From: Mycolicibacterium grossiae
GTDB lineage: Bacteria; Actinomycetota; Actinomycetes; Mycobacteriales; Mycobacteriaceae
Assembly (NCBI RefSeq): GCF_008329645.1
Contig: NZ_CP043474.1
Coordinates: 3,596,001-3,660,000 of the forward strand
Direction of reading: 5' to 3'
Length of the DNA stretch: 64,000 nucleotides
The notes under the pieces were generated by a model. That model ran no database searches. It worked only from the letters and a program-made list of their open reading frames with translations, and was not told the DNA's origin. Both the position numbers and the translations under genes were made by a program. Positions 50,133 through 58,444 of the stretch are shown here, piece by piece (positions within the stretch are counted from its first letter, which is position 1; each line of letters starts with the position of its first letter).

Positions 50133-50638
50133 CGACCTCGCGCCTGACCCGGTTCTACGGCGCGCACGCCGGGCACCTCGTCCTGATGCTCGCGGCGTTC
50201 GCGGCGGCGGTCGCCGTCCTGGTGACCGTGGGCCCGGCTGCGCTGTGGAACCCAGCGTCGTGGTGGCAGTCGATCGCCGTGTGGTTCGTCGTCGCCGTCA
50301 TCGCGCACGACCTGATCGCCTTCCCGGTGTACGCCCTGGCGGACCGCCTCGCGGTGGCGGTCGACCGGCGTCCGCGGCGGCGGCCGGCGGCGGTGAACCA
50401 CGTCCGGCTGCCGGCCATGGCCGCCGCACTGACCTTCGTGCTGTTCCTGCCCGGCATCATCTCGCAGGGCAGACCGGCCTATCAGGCGGCGACGGGGCAG
50501 ACCCAGGAGCCGTTCGCCGCACGTTGGCTGTGGCTGACCCTCGCCTTCTTCGCGGTCAGCGGGATCGCTTACCTCATGCGCTTTTTCGCCGCCCGCCGGC
50601 GCACCGCGGGCCGGGCGGACGATGCGTCGCCGCGCTGA
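50129..50638 (+). CDS. Membrane partner protein of the Mo-oxidoreductase
   Basis: 169 residues from GTG overlapping the oxidoreductase stop (GTGA). About four hydrophobic helices (about 12-34, 46-70, 92-112, 130-150), with an Arg-rich loop in the middle and a basic C-terminus. His in Ile-Ala-His-Asp-Leu and Gly-Ala-His-Ala-Gly-His could be heme or quinone contacts, but this is not established. Cotranslation points to a shared complex or assembly role. No named family is recognised. Confidence 0.7.
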   Translation: MTTSRLTRFYGAHAGHLVLMLAAFAAAVAVLVTVGPAALWNPASWWQSIAVWFVVAVIAHDLIAFPVYALADRLAVAVDRRPRRRPAAVNHVRLPAMAAALTFVLFLPGIISQGRPAYQAATGQTQEPFAARWLWLTLAFFAVSGIAYLMRFFAARRRTAGRADDASPR

Positions 50639-51545
50639 ACGATGCGCGGCGCTCGTCGCCACCGCAGTGCTGCTGAACGGGTGCGGCACGGCGACCGACG
50701 CGGCGCCGTCGGAGTGCGGAGCACCGCCCGCCGGCTTCACCGGCCGCCAGGTGGCGGTCGACGGCGCCACGATGTACGCCGTGACCGGTGGGCACGGGCC
50801 GGCAGTGGTGCTCCTGCACGGGTTTCCGGAGACGTGGCAGACGTGGCGCGGTGTCATGGCGTCCCTCGCGCCCGAGCACCGGGTCATCGTCCCCGACCTT
50901 CTGGGCGTCGGCTGCTCGTCGTTCGCGCCGCGCTACGACGCCGACGCCATGGCCGACGCCGTCCACGCCGTCGTCCGAGCCGAGGGTGTCTCGCCGGTGG
51001 CCGTCGTCGGACACGACACCGGAGGGTGGGCGGCGTACGCCTACGCGCGCTCGCACCGCGGCGAGGTCAGCCACCTCGTCCTGTCGGGCGCGGTGCTCCC
51101 CGGTTTCGGACTCGACCGATTGCTCGACTCCCCGGGAGGTCTGCCGCATCTCGCCTTCTTCGGCCGGCCGGAGGCGCCGGAATCGTTGATCAGCGGTCGC
51201 GAGCGGGAGTACTTCGGCCGCTTCATCGGCAGCGAGACCATGGCGCGCAGCGGCATCGTCGACGTCTACGCCGCGTCGTACGCACGTCCCGGCCGCCTCA
51301 CGGCCGCCCTGGGGCAGTACCGCGCGCTGCACGACGACTCCGCGGCCAACGCTGCCGGCGCCGGCGCGCCGCTCGCCATGCCGACGCTGGCTCTGTCGGG
51401 CGGCGGCCGTGATCCGCTGGTCGCCGACTCGTTGCGCCGCGTGGCCGACCGGGTCGCCGAGACGGCGATCCCCGGCGCCGGACACTACGTGCAGGAGGAA
51501 CGGCCGGACGAGGTGGCCGCCGCCCTGGCGGCCTTCCTGCGCTGA
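50622..51545 (+). CDS. Lipoprotein alpha/beta hydrolase, epoxide-hydrolase-like
   Basis: 307 residues. Signal peptide with lipobox Leu-Leu-Asn-Gly-Cys (Cys21), so it is lipid-anchored outside the membrane. The hydrolase core has His-Gly-Phe-Pro-Glu-Thr-Trp, nucleophile Asp in Val-Gly-His-Asp-Thr-Gly-Gly-Trp, and a C-terminal His in Gly-Ala-Gly-His-Tyr-Val-Gln-Glu-Glu. The Asp nucleophile marks epoxide hydrolase/haloalkane dehalogenase-type enzymes. Its start overlaps the preceding gene by 17 bases. Confidence 0.85.
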   Translation: MRRRAERCAALVATAVLLNGCGTATDAAPSECGAPPAGFTGRQVAVDGATMYAVTGGHGPAVVLLHGFPETWQTWRGVMASLAPEHRVIVPDLLGVGCSSFAPRYDADAMADAVHAVVRAEGVSPVAVVGHDTGGWAAYAYARSHRGEVSHLVLSGAVLPGFGLDRLLDSPGGLPHLAFFGRPEAPESLISGREREYFGRFIGSETMARSGIVDVYAASYARPGRLTAALGQYRALHDDSAANAAGAGAPLAMPTLALSGGGRDPLVADSLRRVADRVAETAIPGAGHYVQEERPDEVAAALAAFLR

Positions 51546-51549
51546 GGCG

Positions 51550-52341
51550 TCAGCCGCCGGCGTGCAGCGCGCGGGCCTCCTCGAGCAGCGTCGGGTCGTG
51601 CGCGGAGACGAGGAGCAGATCGTCGTCGCCGCGGTGGTACAGCTCGGCGAGCCGCGCGTGGTTGTCGCGCACTCGGCGGCGGTCGAACGCGCTGACCTGC
51701 TCGGCCAGCCGGATGCTCAGCGGAACCGGCGTGCGCCCGTCGACGGTGCCGCGGTAGTAGAAGGCGTCGCCGCAGTGCAGGACCCAGCGCTCGCCGGCGT
51801 CGACCGCGACGCAGGCGTGCCCGCGGGTGTGACCGGGCAGCGGCACCAGGGCGATGCCCGGCGCGATCGCGGTGAGTTCCTTCGCGGCCGCGAACCCGCG
51901 CCACGGCTCGCCCGCGGCATCGTGGGTGACCAGACGCGGCCCGTGCGACCACTGGGCGCTGCGGAACCGGAAGCGCTCGCGGCGCGTCGGTGCCGTGACC
52001 GCTCCGGTCACCTCGTCGGCGGTGACGTGGACGAGCGCGTCGGGGAAGTCGGCGAGGCCACCGATGTGGTCGATGTCGAAGTGGGTGACGACGACGTGCC
52101 GCACGTCGGCGACGTCGTAGCCGAGGCGCTGCACCTGCCGGGCCGCCGTCTCGTCCGGGTCGAGCCGCGGACGCAGCAGCGGCCGCAGCGGCCCGATCCG
52201 CGTCGGCGTCGCGCAGTCGCGCAGCCCGAACCCGGTGTCGACGAGCACCAGACCGGCGTCGGTCTCGATGAGCAGAACATGGCAGACGATCGCCGCACCC
52301 GGGGAGTCCATGGAGCCGCAGTTGAGGTGGTGGACGCGCAC
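51550..52341 (-). CDS. Metallo-beta-lactamase-fold hydrolase
   Basis: 263 residues from GTG 52341. Zinc motif reads Thr-His-Phe-Asp-Ile-Asp-His-Ile-Gly-Gly: the second His of His-x-His-x-Asp-His is replaced by Asp. Later ligands His (Pro-Gly-His-Thr-Arg-Gly-His), Asp (Cys-Gly-Asp-Ala-Phe) and His (Ser-Ala-His-Asp-Pro) are present. The overall layout resembles lactonases of the AHL-lactonase type, but the substituted ligand makes activity uncertain. Converges on the lipoprotein hydrolase with a 4-base gap. Confidence 0.82.
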   Translation of the reverse strand: MRVHHLNCGSMDSPGAAIVCHVLLIETDAGLVLVDTGFGLRDCATPTRIGPLRPLLRPRLDPDETAARQVQRLGYDVADVRHVVVTHFDIDHIGGLADFPDALVHVTADEVTGAVTAPTRRERFRFRSAQWSHGPRLVTHDAAGEPWRGFAAAKELTAIAPGIALVPLPGHTRGHACVAVDAGERWVLHCGDAFYYRGTVDGRTPVPLSIRLAEQVSAFDRRRVRDNHARLAELYHRGDDDLLLVSAHDPTLLEEARALHAGG

Positions 52342-52486
52342 CCGTCGAGCATCGACCCCGCGGTGCTGCGGGACAAGCCCGGGATCTCGCGGTGTGGTCG
52401 CGACGAGATTGCGGTCAGGGTCGTGATTTGCCTGATTCAGCAGCCGTGGGCGCAATCTCGATGCCGCCGTCCGCGAGGAGTCCCGC

Positions 52487-52984
52487 TCAGACCGCCCGGA
52501 CGTAGCGCCGGCTCATCACCTTCTGGATCACCGACGTGACCGGCCCGGCGAGCCGACTCCACCAGGTGCCGTGCCGGGAGAAGGCGACCACCTCGGCGTA
52601 CACGGCGTCGTCGGCGGGGTCATAGCGCACGCAGAACAGCTCCTCCCCGGTCTCGGCGTGGCCGGGCAGCGTCCCGTAGGCGTAACCGCGCCGGTTCGGC
52701 TCGTCCAGCACGTAGACCACGCGGCACGGCGCCTGCACCGGACCGAGGCCGACGATGACCTCTGCGCCGACCTCGGCGACGTCCGTGGTGGCCCGCACGC
52801 GCGCGCCGGCGCCGCGCAGCATGCCCCAGCGCAGCACCGCGGCGCCCGCCTCCTCGAATCGCGCCCGGCCGTGTCCGATCCGTGCGGATTCGCGGACGTG
52901 GTGGTATCCCTCGGGCAGCGCACCCCTGGTGGCGCCCACCTCGGCGTAGCTGAACGGCAGGTCGGCGAGGTCGGAAAGGCGCAC
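52487..52984 (-). CDS. DUF1990 protein
   Basis: 165 residues from GTG 52984. It begins Leu-Pro-Phe-Ser-Tyr-Ala-Glu-Val-Gly-Ala-Thr and contains Gly-Tyr-His-His-Val-Arg and Val-Val-Tyr-Val-Leu-Asp-Glu-Pro-Asn-Arg-Arg-Gly-Tyr-Ala-Tyr-Gly-Thr-Leu-Pro-Gly-His, matching DUF1990 proteins widespread in mycobacteria. It is a soluble beta-rich fold of unknown function. The next gene is divergent, 51 bases away. Confidence 0.82.
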   Translation of the reverse strand: MRLSDLADLPFSYAEVGATRGALPEGYHHVRESARIGHGRARFEEAGAAVLRWGMLRGAGARVRATTDVAEVGAEVIVGLGPVQAPCRVVYVLDEPNRRGYAYGTLPGHAETGEELFCVRYDPADDAVYAEVVAFSRHGTWWSRLAGPVTSVIQKVMSRRYVRAV

Positions 52985-53023
52985 CGCACCCACCTTGCCA
53001 TCGTCACCGCGCGGGGGAGCGCA

Positions 53024-53029
53024 TACGGT
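53024..53029 (+). promoter_or_regulatory. -10 box of leaderless thioesterase gene
   Basis: TACGGT six bases before GTG 53036. The spacing implies transcription from the start codon. Confidence 0.5.
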
Positions 53030-53035
53030 AGCCGG

Positions 53036-53668
53036 GTGGGAGCCGAAGTGGACGCCAGAATCGACGGGCACGTCGGGGGTGGGTTCAATCCGCCTGTGCC
53101 GACCGAGCGGGGTGGACCGGACTACGGGCGGTTCGTCGACGCCGTGCGGACGCTGCAGGACCTGACCCGCGGCGCCGACGCGCCCGACGACGTCGTCACC
53201 GCGGCCGCCGACCTCGTCGAGCGCGCGAATGACCTGCTGGCGCCTCACCTCGCCGACGAGTGGCACTCCCCGTCGGGACGGCGGATGGACCTGCCCAACC
53301 GCGGCAGCATCCTGTCCATCCCGCAGGACCTGCGCGTCGTGGATGGCCGCATCGCGGGAACCGTCGAATTTCGCCGGTTTCACCTCGGCCGCAACGGCGC
53401 CGTGCACGGCGGATGCGTGGCCCACCTGTTCGACTCGCTGCTCGGCTTCACCGCCTTCAAGCTCAGCGAGAGCACCCGCCAGCGCACGGCGTACCTGCAC
53501 GTGAACTACCGTCGCATCGCACCGATCGACGAGCCGCTCGACGCCGACGCCGGCATCGACCGCATCGAGGGACGCAAGATCTTCGTCGCCGGGCGACTGA
53601 CCGCGGGAGGCGACGTGCTCGCCGAAGCCGAGGCACTGTTCGTCATGCTGAAGCCGGGACAGTCGTGA
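53036..53668 (+). CDS. PaaI-type hotdog thioesterase
   Basis: 210 residues from GTG 53036. The hotdog motif is Asn-Gly-Ala-Val-His-Gly-Gly-Cys-Val-Ala-His-Leu-Phe-Asp (about 120-133), with the usual acyl-CoA thioesterase layout; the N-terminal 60 residues are a helical extension. It likely hydrolyses an acyl- or aryl-CoA in the cytoplasm. The stop overlaps the next gene (GTGA). Confidence 0.88.
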   Translation: MGAEVDARIDGHVGGGFNPPVPTERGGPDYGRFVDAVRTLQDLTRGADAPDDVVTAAADLVERANDLLAPHLADEWHSPSGRRMDLPNRGSILSIPQDLRVVDGRIAGTVEFRRFHLGRNGAVHGGCVAHLFDSLLGFTAFKLSESTRQRTAYLHVNYRRIAPIDEPLDADAGIDRIEGRKIFVAGRLTAGGDVLAEAEALFVMLKPGQS

Positions 53669-54114
53669 GCGGCGACGAGGCGACCGAGCAGCCGTCGAGG
53701 TGGTCGCTGCTCAAGCGGCGCTGGGGACGCTGGCGCGACCGGCTGCGCGAACGGCCGCGCCTGGAGTTCTTCTACCGGATCGCGGTGGGTGTCGTCGGGC
53801 TGCTCGTCTTCGGCCTCGGCATCCTGGCGATCCCGTACCCGGGACCCGGATGGGCCATCGTGTTCATCGGCCTCGGCATCCTCGCCACCGAGTTCGACTG
53901 GGCCCGCAAACTCCTGGCGTATGCCAAGGAGCGCTACGACAAGGTGATGGACTGGTTTCACCGCCAGCCCGGCTACGTCCAGATCCTGGGTGGCGTGCTG
54001 ACGGCGCTCTTCGTCGCGGCGACGCTGTGGCTGCTCGGCGCACTGGACTGGGGCGCCGAACTGGTCGGCCTCAACCCGAACTGGTTCAACAGCCCGATCG
54101 GACTCGGGGACTAG
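53665..54114 (+). CDS. TIGR02611-family (PGPGW) membrane protein
   Basis: 149 residues from GTG overlapping the thioesterase stop. Basic N-terminus, hydrophobic helices at about 42-60 and 66-82 with Pro-Gly-Pro-Gly-Trp (58-62) between them, then a charged helix and a third transmembrane segment near 108-128. The Pro-Gly-Pro-Gly-Trp motif defines this actinobacterial family of unknown function. It sits immediately before thrS, 61 bases away. Confidence 0.88.
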   Translation: MSGDEATEQPSRWSLLKRRWGRWRDRLRERPRLEFFYRIAVGVVGLLVFGLGILAIPYPGPGWAIVFIGLGILATEFDWARKLLAYAKERYDKVMDWFHRQPGYVQILGGVLTALFVAATLWLLGALDWGAELVGLNPNWFNSPIGLGD

Positions 54115-54127
54115 CAGGGCGCACCGA

Positions 54128-54133
54128 TAGCAT
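54128..54133 (+). promoter_or_regulatory. -10 box of thrS
   Basis: TAGCAT, 43 bases before the start; GGAGAAGAG at 54159-54167 is the ribosome binding site. No T-box leader is visible. Confidence 0.5.
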
Positions 54134-54175
54134 GGTCGCGGTCACCAGCACCTGCTACGGAGAAGAGAACCGTCG

Positions 54176-56236
54176 ATGAGCGCCGCCGCCAGCCCCGCCC
54201 TTGCAGCCCCGATCCGGGTGGCTGCCGGGACGACCGCGGCCGCGGCGGTGCGCGAGGCGGGCCTGCCGAGCCGCGGCGCCGCCGATGCCGTCGTCGTCGT
54301 CCGCGATGCCGAGGGCCGGCTGCGCGACCTGTCCTGGACCCCCGACGCCGACGTCGAGGTGACGCCGGTCGCCGCGGACACCGAGGACGGCCGCAGCGTC
54401 ATCCGGCACTCCACCGCGCACGTCCTCGCCCAGGCCGTGCAGGACCTGTTCCCGGAGGCCAAGCTCGGCATCGGGCCCCCGATCACCGACGGCTTCTACT
54501 ACGACTTCGACGTGCCGCAGGCGTTCACGCCCGAGGATCTGGCGAAGCTCGAGAAGCGGATGCGGCAGATCATCAAGGACGGTCAGCTGTTCGACCGGCG
54601 CGTCTACGCCTCTAAGGACGAGGCCCGCGAGGAACTCGCCGATGAGCCGTACAAGCTCGAACTCGTCGACGACAAGTCCGGCGCGGACGACCCCGAGCTC
54701 ATGGAGGTCGGCGGGGACGAGCTGACCGCCTACGACAACCTCAATCCCCGCACGCGCGAACGCATCTGGGGCGACCTGTGCCGCGGGCCGCACATTCCCA
54801 CGACGAAGTTCATTCCGGCGTTCAAGCTCACCCGCAGCTCGGCGGCGTACTGGCGCGGCGACCAGGACAACGCCAGCCTGCAGCGCGTCTACGGGACGGC
54901 CTGGGAGTCCCAGGAGGCGCTCGACCGTCACCTCGAGCTGCTCGAGGAGGCGCAGCGCCGCGACCACCGCAAGCTCGGCACCGAGCTGGACCTGTTCAGC
55001 TTTCCCGACGAGATCGGTTCGGGCCTGCCGGTCTTCCACCCCAAGGGCGGGATCGTGCGCCGCGAACTCGAGGACTACTCGCGGCGCAAGCACATCGAGG
55101 CGGGCTACGAGTTCGTCAACACCCCGCACATCACCAAGGCGCAGCTGTTCCACACCTCCGGCCACCTCGACTGGTACGCCGACGGCATGTTCCCCCCGAT
55201 GCACATCGACGCGGAGTTCAACGCCGACGGCTCGGTCCGCAAGCCCGGCCAGGACTACTACCTGAAGCCGATGAACTGCCCCATGCACTGCCTGATCTAC
55301 CGGGCGCGGGGGCGGTCCTACCGCGAACTTCCGTTGCGCGCCTTCGAATTCGGTGCGGTGTACCGCTACGAGAAGTCGGGCGTGGTGCACGGACTGACCC
55401 GCGTGCGCGGCCTCACGATGGACGACGCGCACATCTTCTGTACCCGGGACCAGATGCGCGACGAACTGACCTCGCTGCTGCGGTTCATCCTCGAACTGCT
55501 CGGCGACTACGGGCTCGAGGACTTCTATCTCGAGTTGTCGACGAAGGACCCGAAGAAGTTCGTCGGCTCCGACGAGATCTGGGAGGAGGCGACGGCCACG
55601 CTCGCCGAGGTGGCCGCGGCGTCCGGCCTGGAGCTGGTGCCCGACCCGGGTGGCGCGGCGTTCTACGGCCCGAAGATCTCGGTGCAGGCGCGCGACGCGC
55701 TGGGCCGCAGCTGGCAGATGTCGACCATCCAGTTGGACTTCAACTTCCCGGAGCGCTTCGACCTGGAGTACACCGCGGCCGACGGCAGCCGCCAGCGTCC
55801 CGTGATGATCCACCGCGCGCTGTTCGGGTCCATCGAGCGCTTCTTCGGCATCCTCACCGAGCACTACGCCGGGGCGTTCCCCGCATGGCTGGCACCGGTT
55901 CAGGTGGTCGGCATCCCGGTCGCCGAGGGACACGTCGAGTACCTGCAGGAGGTGGTGGCCCTGTTGCGTGCCCGCGGCATCCGCGCCGAGGTCGACGCCA
56001 GTGACGACCGGATGGCGAAGAAGATCGTCAACCAGACCAACCAGAAGGTGCCGTTCATGCTGCTGGCCGGTGACCGGGACGTGGAGAACGGCGCGGTCAG
56101 CTTCCGGTTCGGCGACCGCACCCAGATCAACGGTGTCGCCCGTGACGACGCCGTCGAGGCGATCGCCGCCTGGATCGCCCGGCGCGAGAACGCCGCGCCC
56201 ACCGCCGATCTCGTCGAGGTGTCCACGTCAGCGTGA
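54176..56236 (+). CDS. thrS: Threonyl-tRNA synthetase
   Basis: 686 residues, normal length. The TGS domain (about 5-75) is followed by the editing domain with His-Ser-Thr-Ala-His (about 82-86) and a later Cys-Arg-Gly-Pro-His, then the class II catalytic core with zinc-site residues in Met-Asn-Cys-Pro-Met-His-Cys and motif 2 Phe-Arg/Tyr-Arg-Tyr-Glu-Lys-Ser-Gly, and the C-terminal anticodon-binding domain. Charges tRNA-Thr in the cytoplasm. It is the first gene of a coupled block; the next gene starts within its last codons (GTGA). Confidence 0.97.
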   Translation: MSAAASPALAAPIRVAAGTTAAAAVREAGLPSRGAADAVVVVRDAEGRLRDLSWTPDADVEVTPVAADTEDGRSVIRHSTAHVLAQAVQDLFPEAKLGIGPPITDGFYYDFDVPQAFTPEDLAKLEKRMRQIIKDGQLFDRRVYASKDEAREELADEPYKLELVDDKSGADDPELMEVGGDELTAYDNLNPRTRERIWGDLCRGPHIPTTKFIPAFKLTRSSAAYWRGDQDNASLQRVYGTAWESQEALDRHLELLEEAQRRDHRKLGTELDLFSFPDEIGSGLPVFHPKGGIVRRELEDYSRRKHIEAGYEFVNTPHITKAQLFHTSGHLDWYADGMFPPMHIDAEFNADGSVRKPGQDYYLKPMNCPMHCLIYRARGRSYRELPLRAFEFGAVYRYEKSGVVHGLTRVRGLTMDDAHIFCTRDQMRDELTSLLRFILELLGDYGLEDFYLELSTKDPKKFVGSDEIWEEATATLAEVAAASGLELVPDPGGAAFYGPKISVQARDALGRSWQMSTIQLDFNFPERFDLEYTAADGSRQRPVMIHRALFGSIERFFGILTEHYAGAFPAWLAPVQVVGIPVAEGHVEYLQEVVALLRARGIRAEVDASDDRMAKKIVNQTNQKVPFMLLAGDRDVENGAVSFRFGDRTQINGVARDDAVEAIAAWIARRENAAPTADLVEVSTSA

Positions 56237-56796
56237 GCACGGACAGCGGCGGCGCCGACGATGCCGTGGTGGACTCCGGCGTGGGGGACGCCGACCACCT
56301 GCAACGGCTGTGGTCGCCGCACCGGATGTCCTACATCGCCGACACCATCAAGACGGGATCGGCGAAGTCGACCCAGCCGTTCACCGACATCCCCAAGATG
56401 TCCGACGAGGACGGTCTGGTGATCGCGCGCGGCGAGCACGTCTACGCGGTGCTCAACCTGTACCCGTACAACCCGGGCCATCTGATGGTCGTGCCCTACC
56501 GGCGCGTCGCCGAGCTGGAGAACCTCACCGAAGCGGAGAGCTACGAGCTGATGGCGTTCACGCAGAAGGCGATCCGGGTCATGAAGGGCGTGTCGCGGCC
56601 GCACGGTTTCAACGTCGGCCTGAACCTCGGCACGTCGGCGGGCGGTTCGCTGGCCGAGCACCTGCACATGCACGTCGTGCCACGCTGGGGCGGCGACGCC
56701 AACTTCATCACCGTCATCGGTGGGGCCAAGGTCATCCCGCAGCTGCTGCGCGACACCCGCCAGCTGCTCGCCAACGCCTGGGCGGCCCAACCGTGA
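56233..56796 (+). CDS. HIT-family hydrolase/phosphorylase (Rv2613c-like)
   Basis: 187 residues from GTG overlapping thrS. The histidine triad His-Leu-His-Met-His-Val-Val-Pro-Arg-Trp is intact and Asn-Pro-Gly-His-Leu-Met-Val-Val lies at the usual place. The M. tuberculosis homologue at the same locus, Rv2613c, is an Ap4A phosphorylase, so that activity is likely. Coupled to pgsA by a GTGA overlap. Confidence 0.92.
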   Translation: MSTDSGGADDAVVDSGVGDADHLQRLWSPHRMSYIADTIKTGSAKSTQPFTDIPKMSDEDGLVIARGEHVYAVLNLYPYNPGHLMVVPYRRVAELENLTEAESYELMAFTQKAIRVMKGVSRPHGFNVGLNLGTSAGGSLAEHLHMHVVPRWGGDANFITVIGGAKVIPQLLRDTRQLLANAWAAQP

Positions 56797-57464
56797 GCGA
56801 CTTCTACCTGATGACCCGCGCCGCGTACGCCAAGCTGAGCGCGCCCGTCGCCCGGGGAGCGCTGAAACTCGGCTTCACCCCGGACGGCATCACGATCCTC
56901 GGTACCGCAGGCAGTGTTCTCGCGGCGCTCACCCTGTTCCCCATCGGGCAGCTGTGGTGGGGCGCCTTCACCGTCTTCGTCTTCGTGCTCGCCGACATGC
57001 TCGACGGGGCGATGGCGCGCGAACGCGGCTACGGCACGCGCTTCGGCGGGGTCCTCGACGCGACGTGCGACCGCATCGCCGACGGCGCGATCTTCAGCGG
57101 GCTGCTGTGGTGGGCGGCGTTCGTCGACCATGACGCGCCGCTGGTGGTCGCGACGCTGATCTGCCTGGTCACCTCCCAGGTGATCTCCTACATCAAGGCC
57201 CGGGCCGAGGCCAACGGGCTGCGCGGCGACGGCGGCATCATCGAGCGCCCGGAGCGGCTCATCATCGTGCTGACCGGCGCCGGCCTGTCCGGGGTCGGCT
57301 TCCTGCACGCGCCGTGGCTGATCGACGTGGCGATGTGGCTGTTGGCGGCCGCGAGCCTGGTGACGGTGGGGCAGCGGCTGCACTCGGTGCGCACGTCGCC
57401 GGGGGCGGCGGAGCCGCTGCGGTCCACCGCGCCGCCGTCGGCCGGGGAGACGGGCGAGTCGTGA
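56793..57464 (+). CDS. pgsA: Phosphatidylinositol-phosphate synthase (PgsA1)
   Basis: 223 residues. CDP-alcohol phosphotransferase signature Asp-x2-Asp-Gly-x2-Ala-Arg-x8-Gly-x3-Asp-x3-Asp is complete (Asp-Met-Leu-Asp-Gly-Ala-Met-Ala-Arg start, about residue 68). About six transmembrane helices. Joins CDP-diacylglycerol and inositol-1-phosphate to give PI-phosphate, the precursor for PIM, LM and LAM. Followed by patA and pimA as in all mycobacteria. Confidence 0.95.
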   Translation: MSDFYLMTRAAYAKLSAPVARGALKLGFTPDGITILGTAGSVLAALTLFPIGQLWWGAFTVFVFVLADMLDGAMARERGYGTRFGGVLDATCDRIADGAIFSGLLWWAAFVDHDAPLVVATLICLVTSQVISYIKARAEANGLRGDGGIIERPERLIIVLTGAGLSGVGFLHAPWLIDVAMWLLAAASLVTVGQRLHSVRTSPGAAEPLRSTAPPSAGETGES

Positions 57465-58444
57465 CCGCCGGAGCTGGCGAGTCGGTCCCCGCCGGGCCGG
57501 CGTCCGGACGGGGGCTGCGGCTGCCGTTCGCCGGCACGCTGACCGACCTTGGCTACGCCGCCGGGTGGCGGGTGGTGCGCGCGCTGCCGGAGGTGGCCGC
57601 GCGCAACGCCTTCGACGCCGGGGCGCGCTACGCCGCCCGCGGTGGCGGCCCCGACCAGTTGCGGCGCAACCTCGCCCGCGTCGTCGGCGTGGCGCCCGAC
57701 GACGTGCCGGACGCGCTGCTGCGTGCGTCGCTGGCCTCCTACGCCCGGTACTGGCGCGAGGCGTTTCGGTTGCCGTCGATGGATCACGCGGCGCTCGCAC
57801 GGCGCCTCGACGACGGCGTCGTCGGCGCCGAGCACGTCGCGGCGGCGCTCGACCGCGGTCGCGGAATGGTGCTCTCCCTGCCGCACAGCGGCAACTGGGA
57901 CATGGCCGGTGTGTGGCTGACCAACACGTTCGGCTCCTTCGCCACCGTCGCCGAGCGGCTGAAGCCGGAGTCGCTCTACCACCGGTTCGTCGCCTACCGC
58001 GAGAGCCTCGGCTTCGAGGTGCTGCCGCTCACCGGCGGACCGCCGCCGTTCGAGGTCCTCGCGGAACGGTTGCGGGGCAACGGCCTGGTGTGCCTGATGT
58101 CCGATCGCGACCTCACCCGGTCCGGGGTCGAGGTCGACTTCTTCGGCGAGGCGACGCGGCTGCCGGCCGGCCCGGCGAAGCTGGCACTGGCGACCGGCGC
58201 CGCCCTGCACCCGGTGCACTGCTGGTTCGACGGCGACGGCTGGGGCACGCTGATCGAGCCGGAGCTGGACACGTCGTCCGGTGACGTCACCGCGATCACC
58301 GCCGCGCTGGCGGACCGCTTTGCGCACAACATCGCCGCCCATCCGGCGGACTGGCACATGATGCAGCCGCAGTGGGTCGCCGACCTGTCCGCCGAACGCC
58401 GCCGCCGGCTGGAGCGCGGGGTGGGGCCCGAAGGCGGGCGCTGA
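57461..58444 (+). CDS. patA: PIM acyltransferase PatA (Rv2611c-like)
   Basis: 327 residues from GTG overlapping pgsA (GTGA). HtrB/LpxL-type acyltransferase fold; catalytic His-x4-Asp is in Leu-Pro-His-Ser-Gly-Asn-Trp-Asp (near 143), with downstream Ser-Asp-Arg-Asp-Leu. It acylates the mannose added by PimA, using acyl-CoA at the inner face of the plasma membrane. The N-terminus has a hydrophobic amphipathic region for membrane association. pimA begins in its stop codon. Confidence 0.95.
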   Translation: MTAGAGESVPAGPASGRGLRLPFAGTLTDLGYAAGWRVVRALPEVAARNAFDAGARYAARGGGPDQLRRNLARVVGVAPDDVPDALLRASLASYARYWREAFRLPSMDHAALARRLDDGVVGAEHVAAALDRGRGMVLSLPHSGNWDMAGVWLTNTFGSFATVAERLKPESLYHRFVAYRESLGFEVLPLTGGPPPFEVLAERLRGNGLVCLMSDRDLTRSGVEVDFFGEATRLPAGPAKLALATGAALHPVHCWFDGDGWGTLIEPELDTSSGDVTAITAALADRFAHNIAAHPADWHMMQPQWVADLSAERRRRLERGVGPEGGR

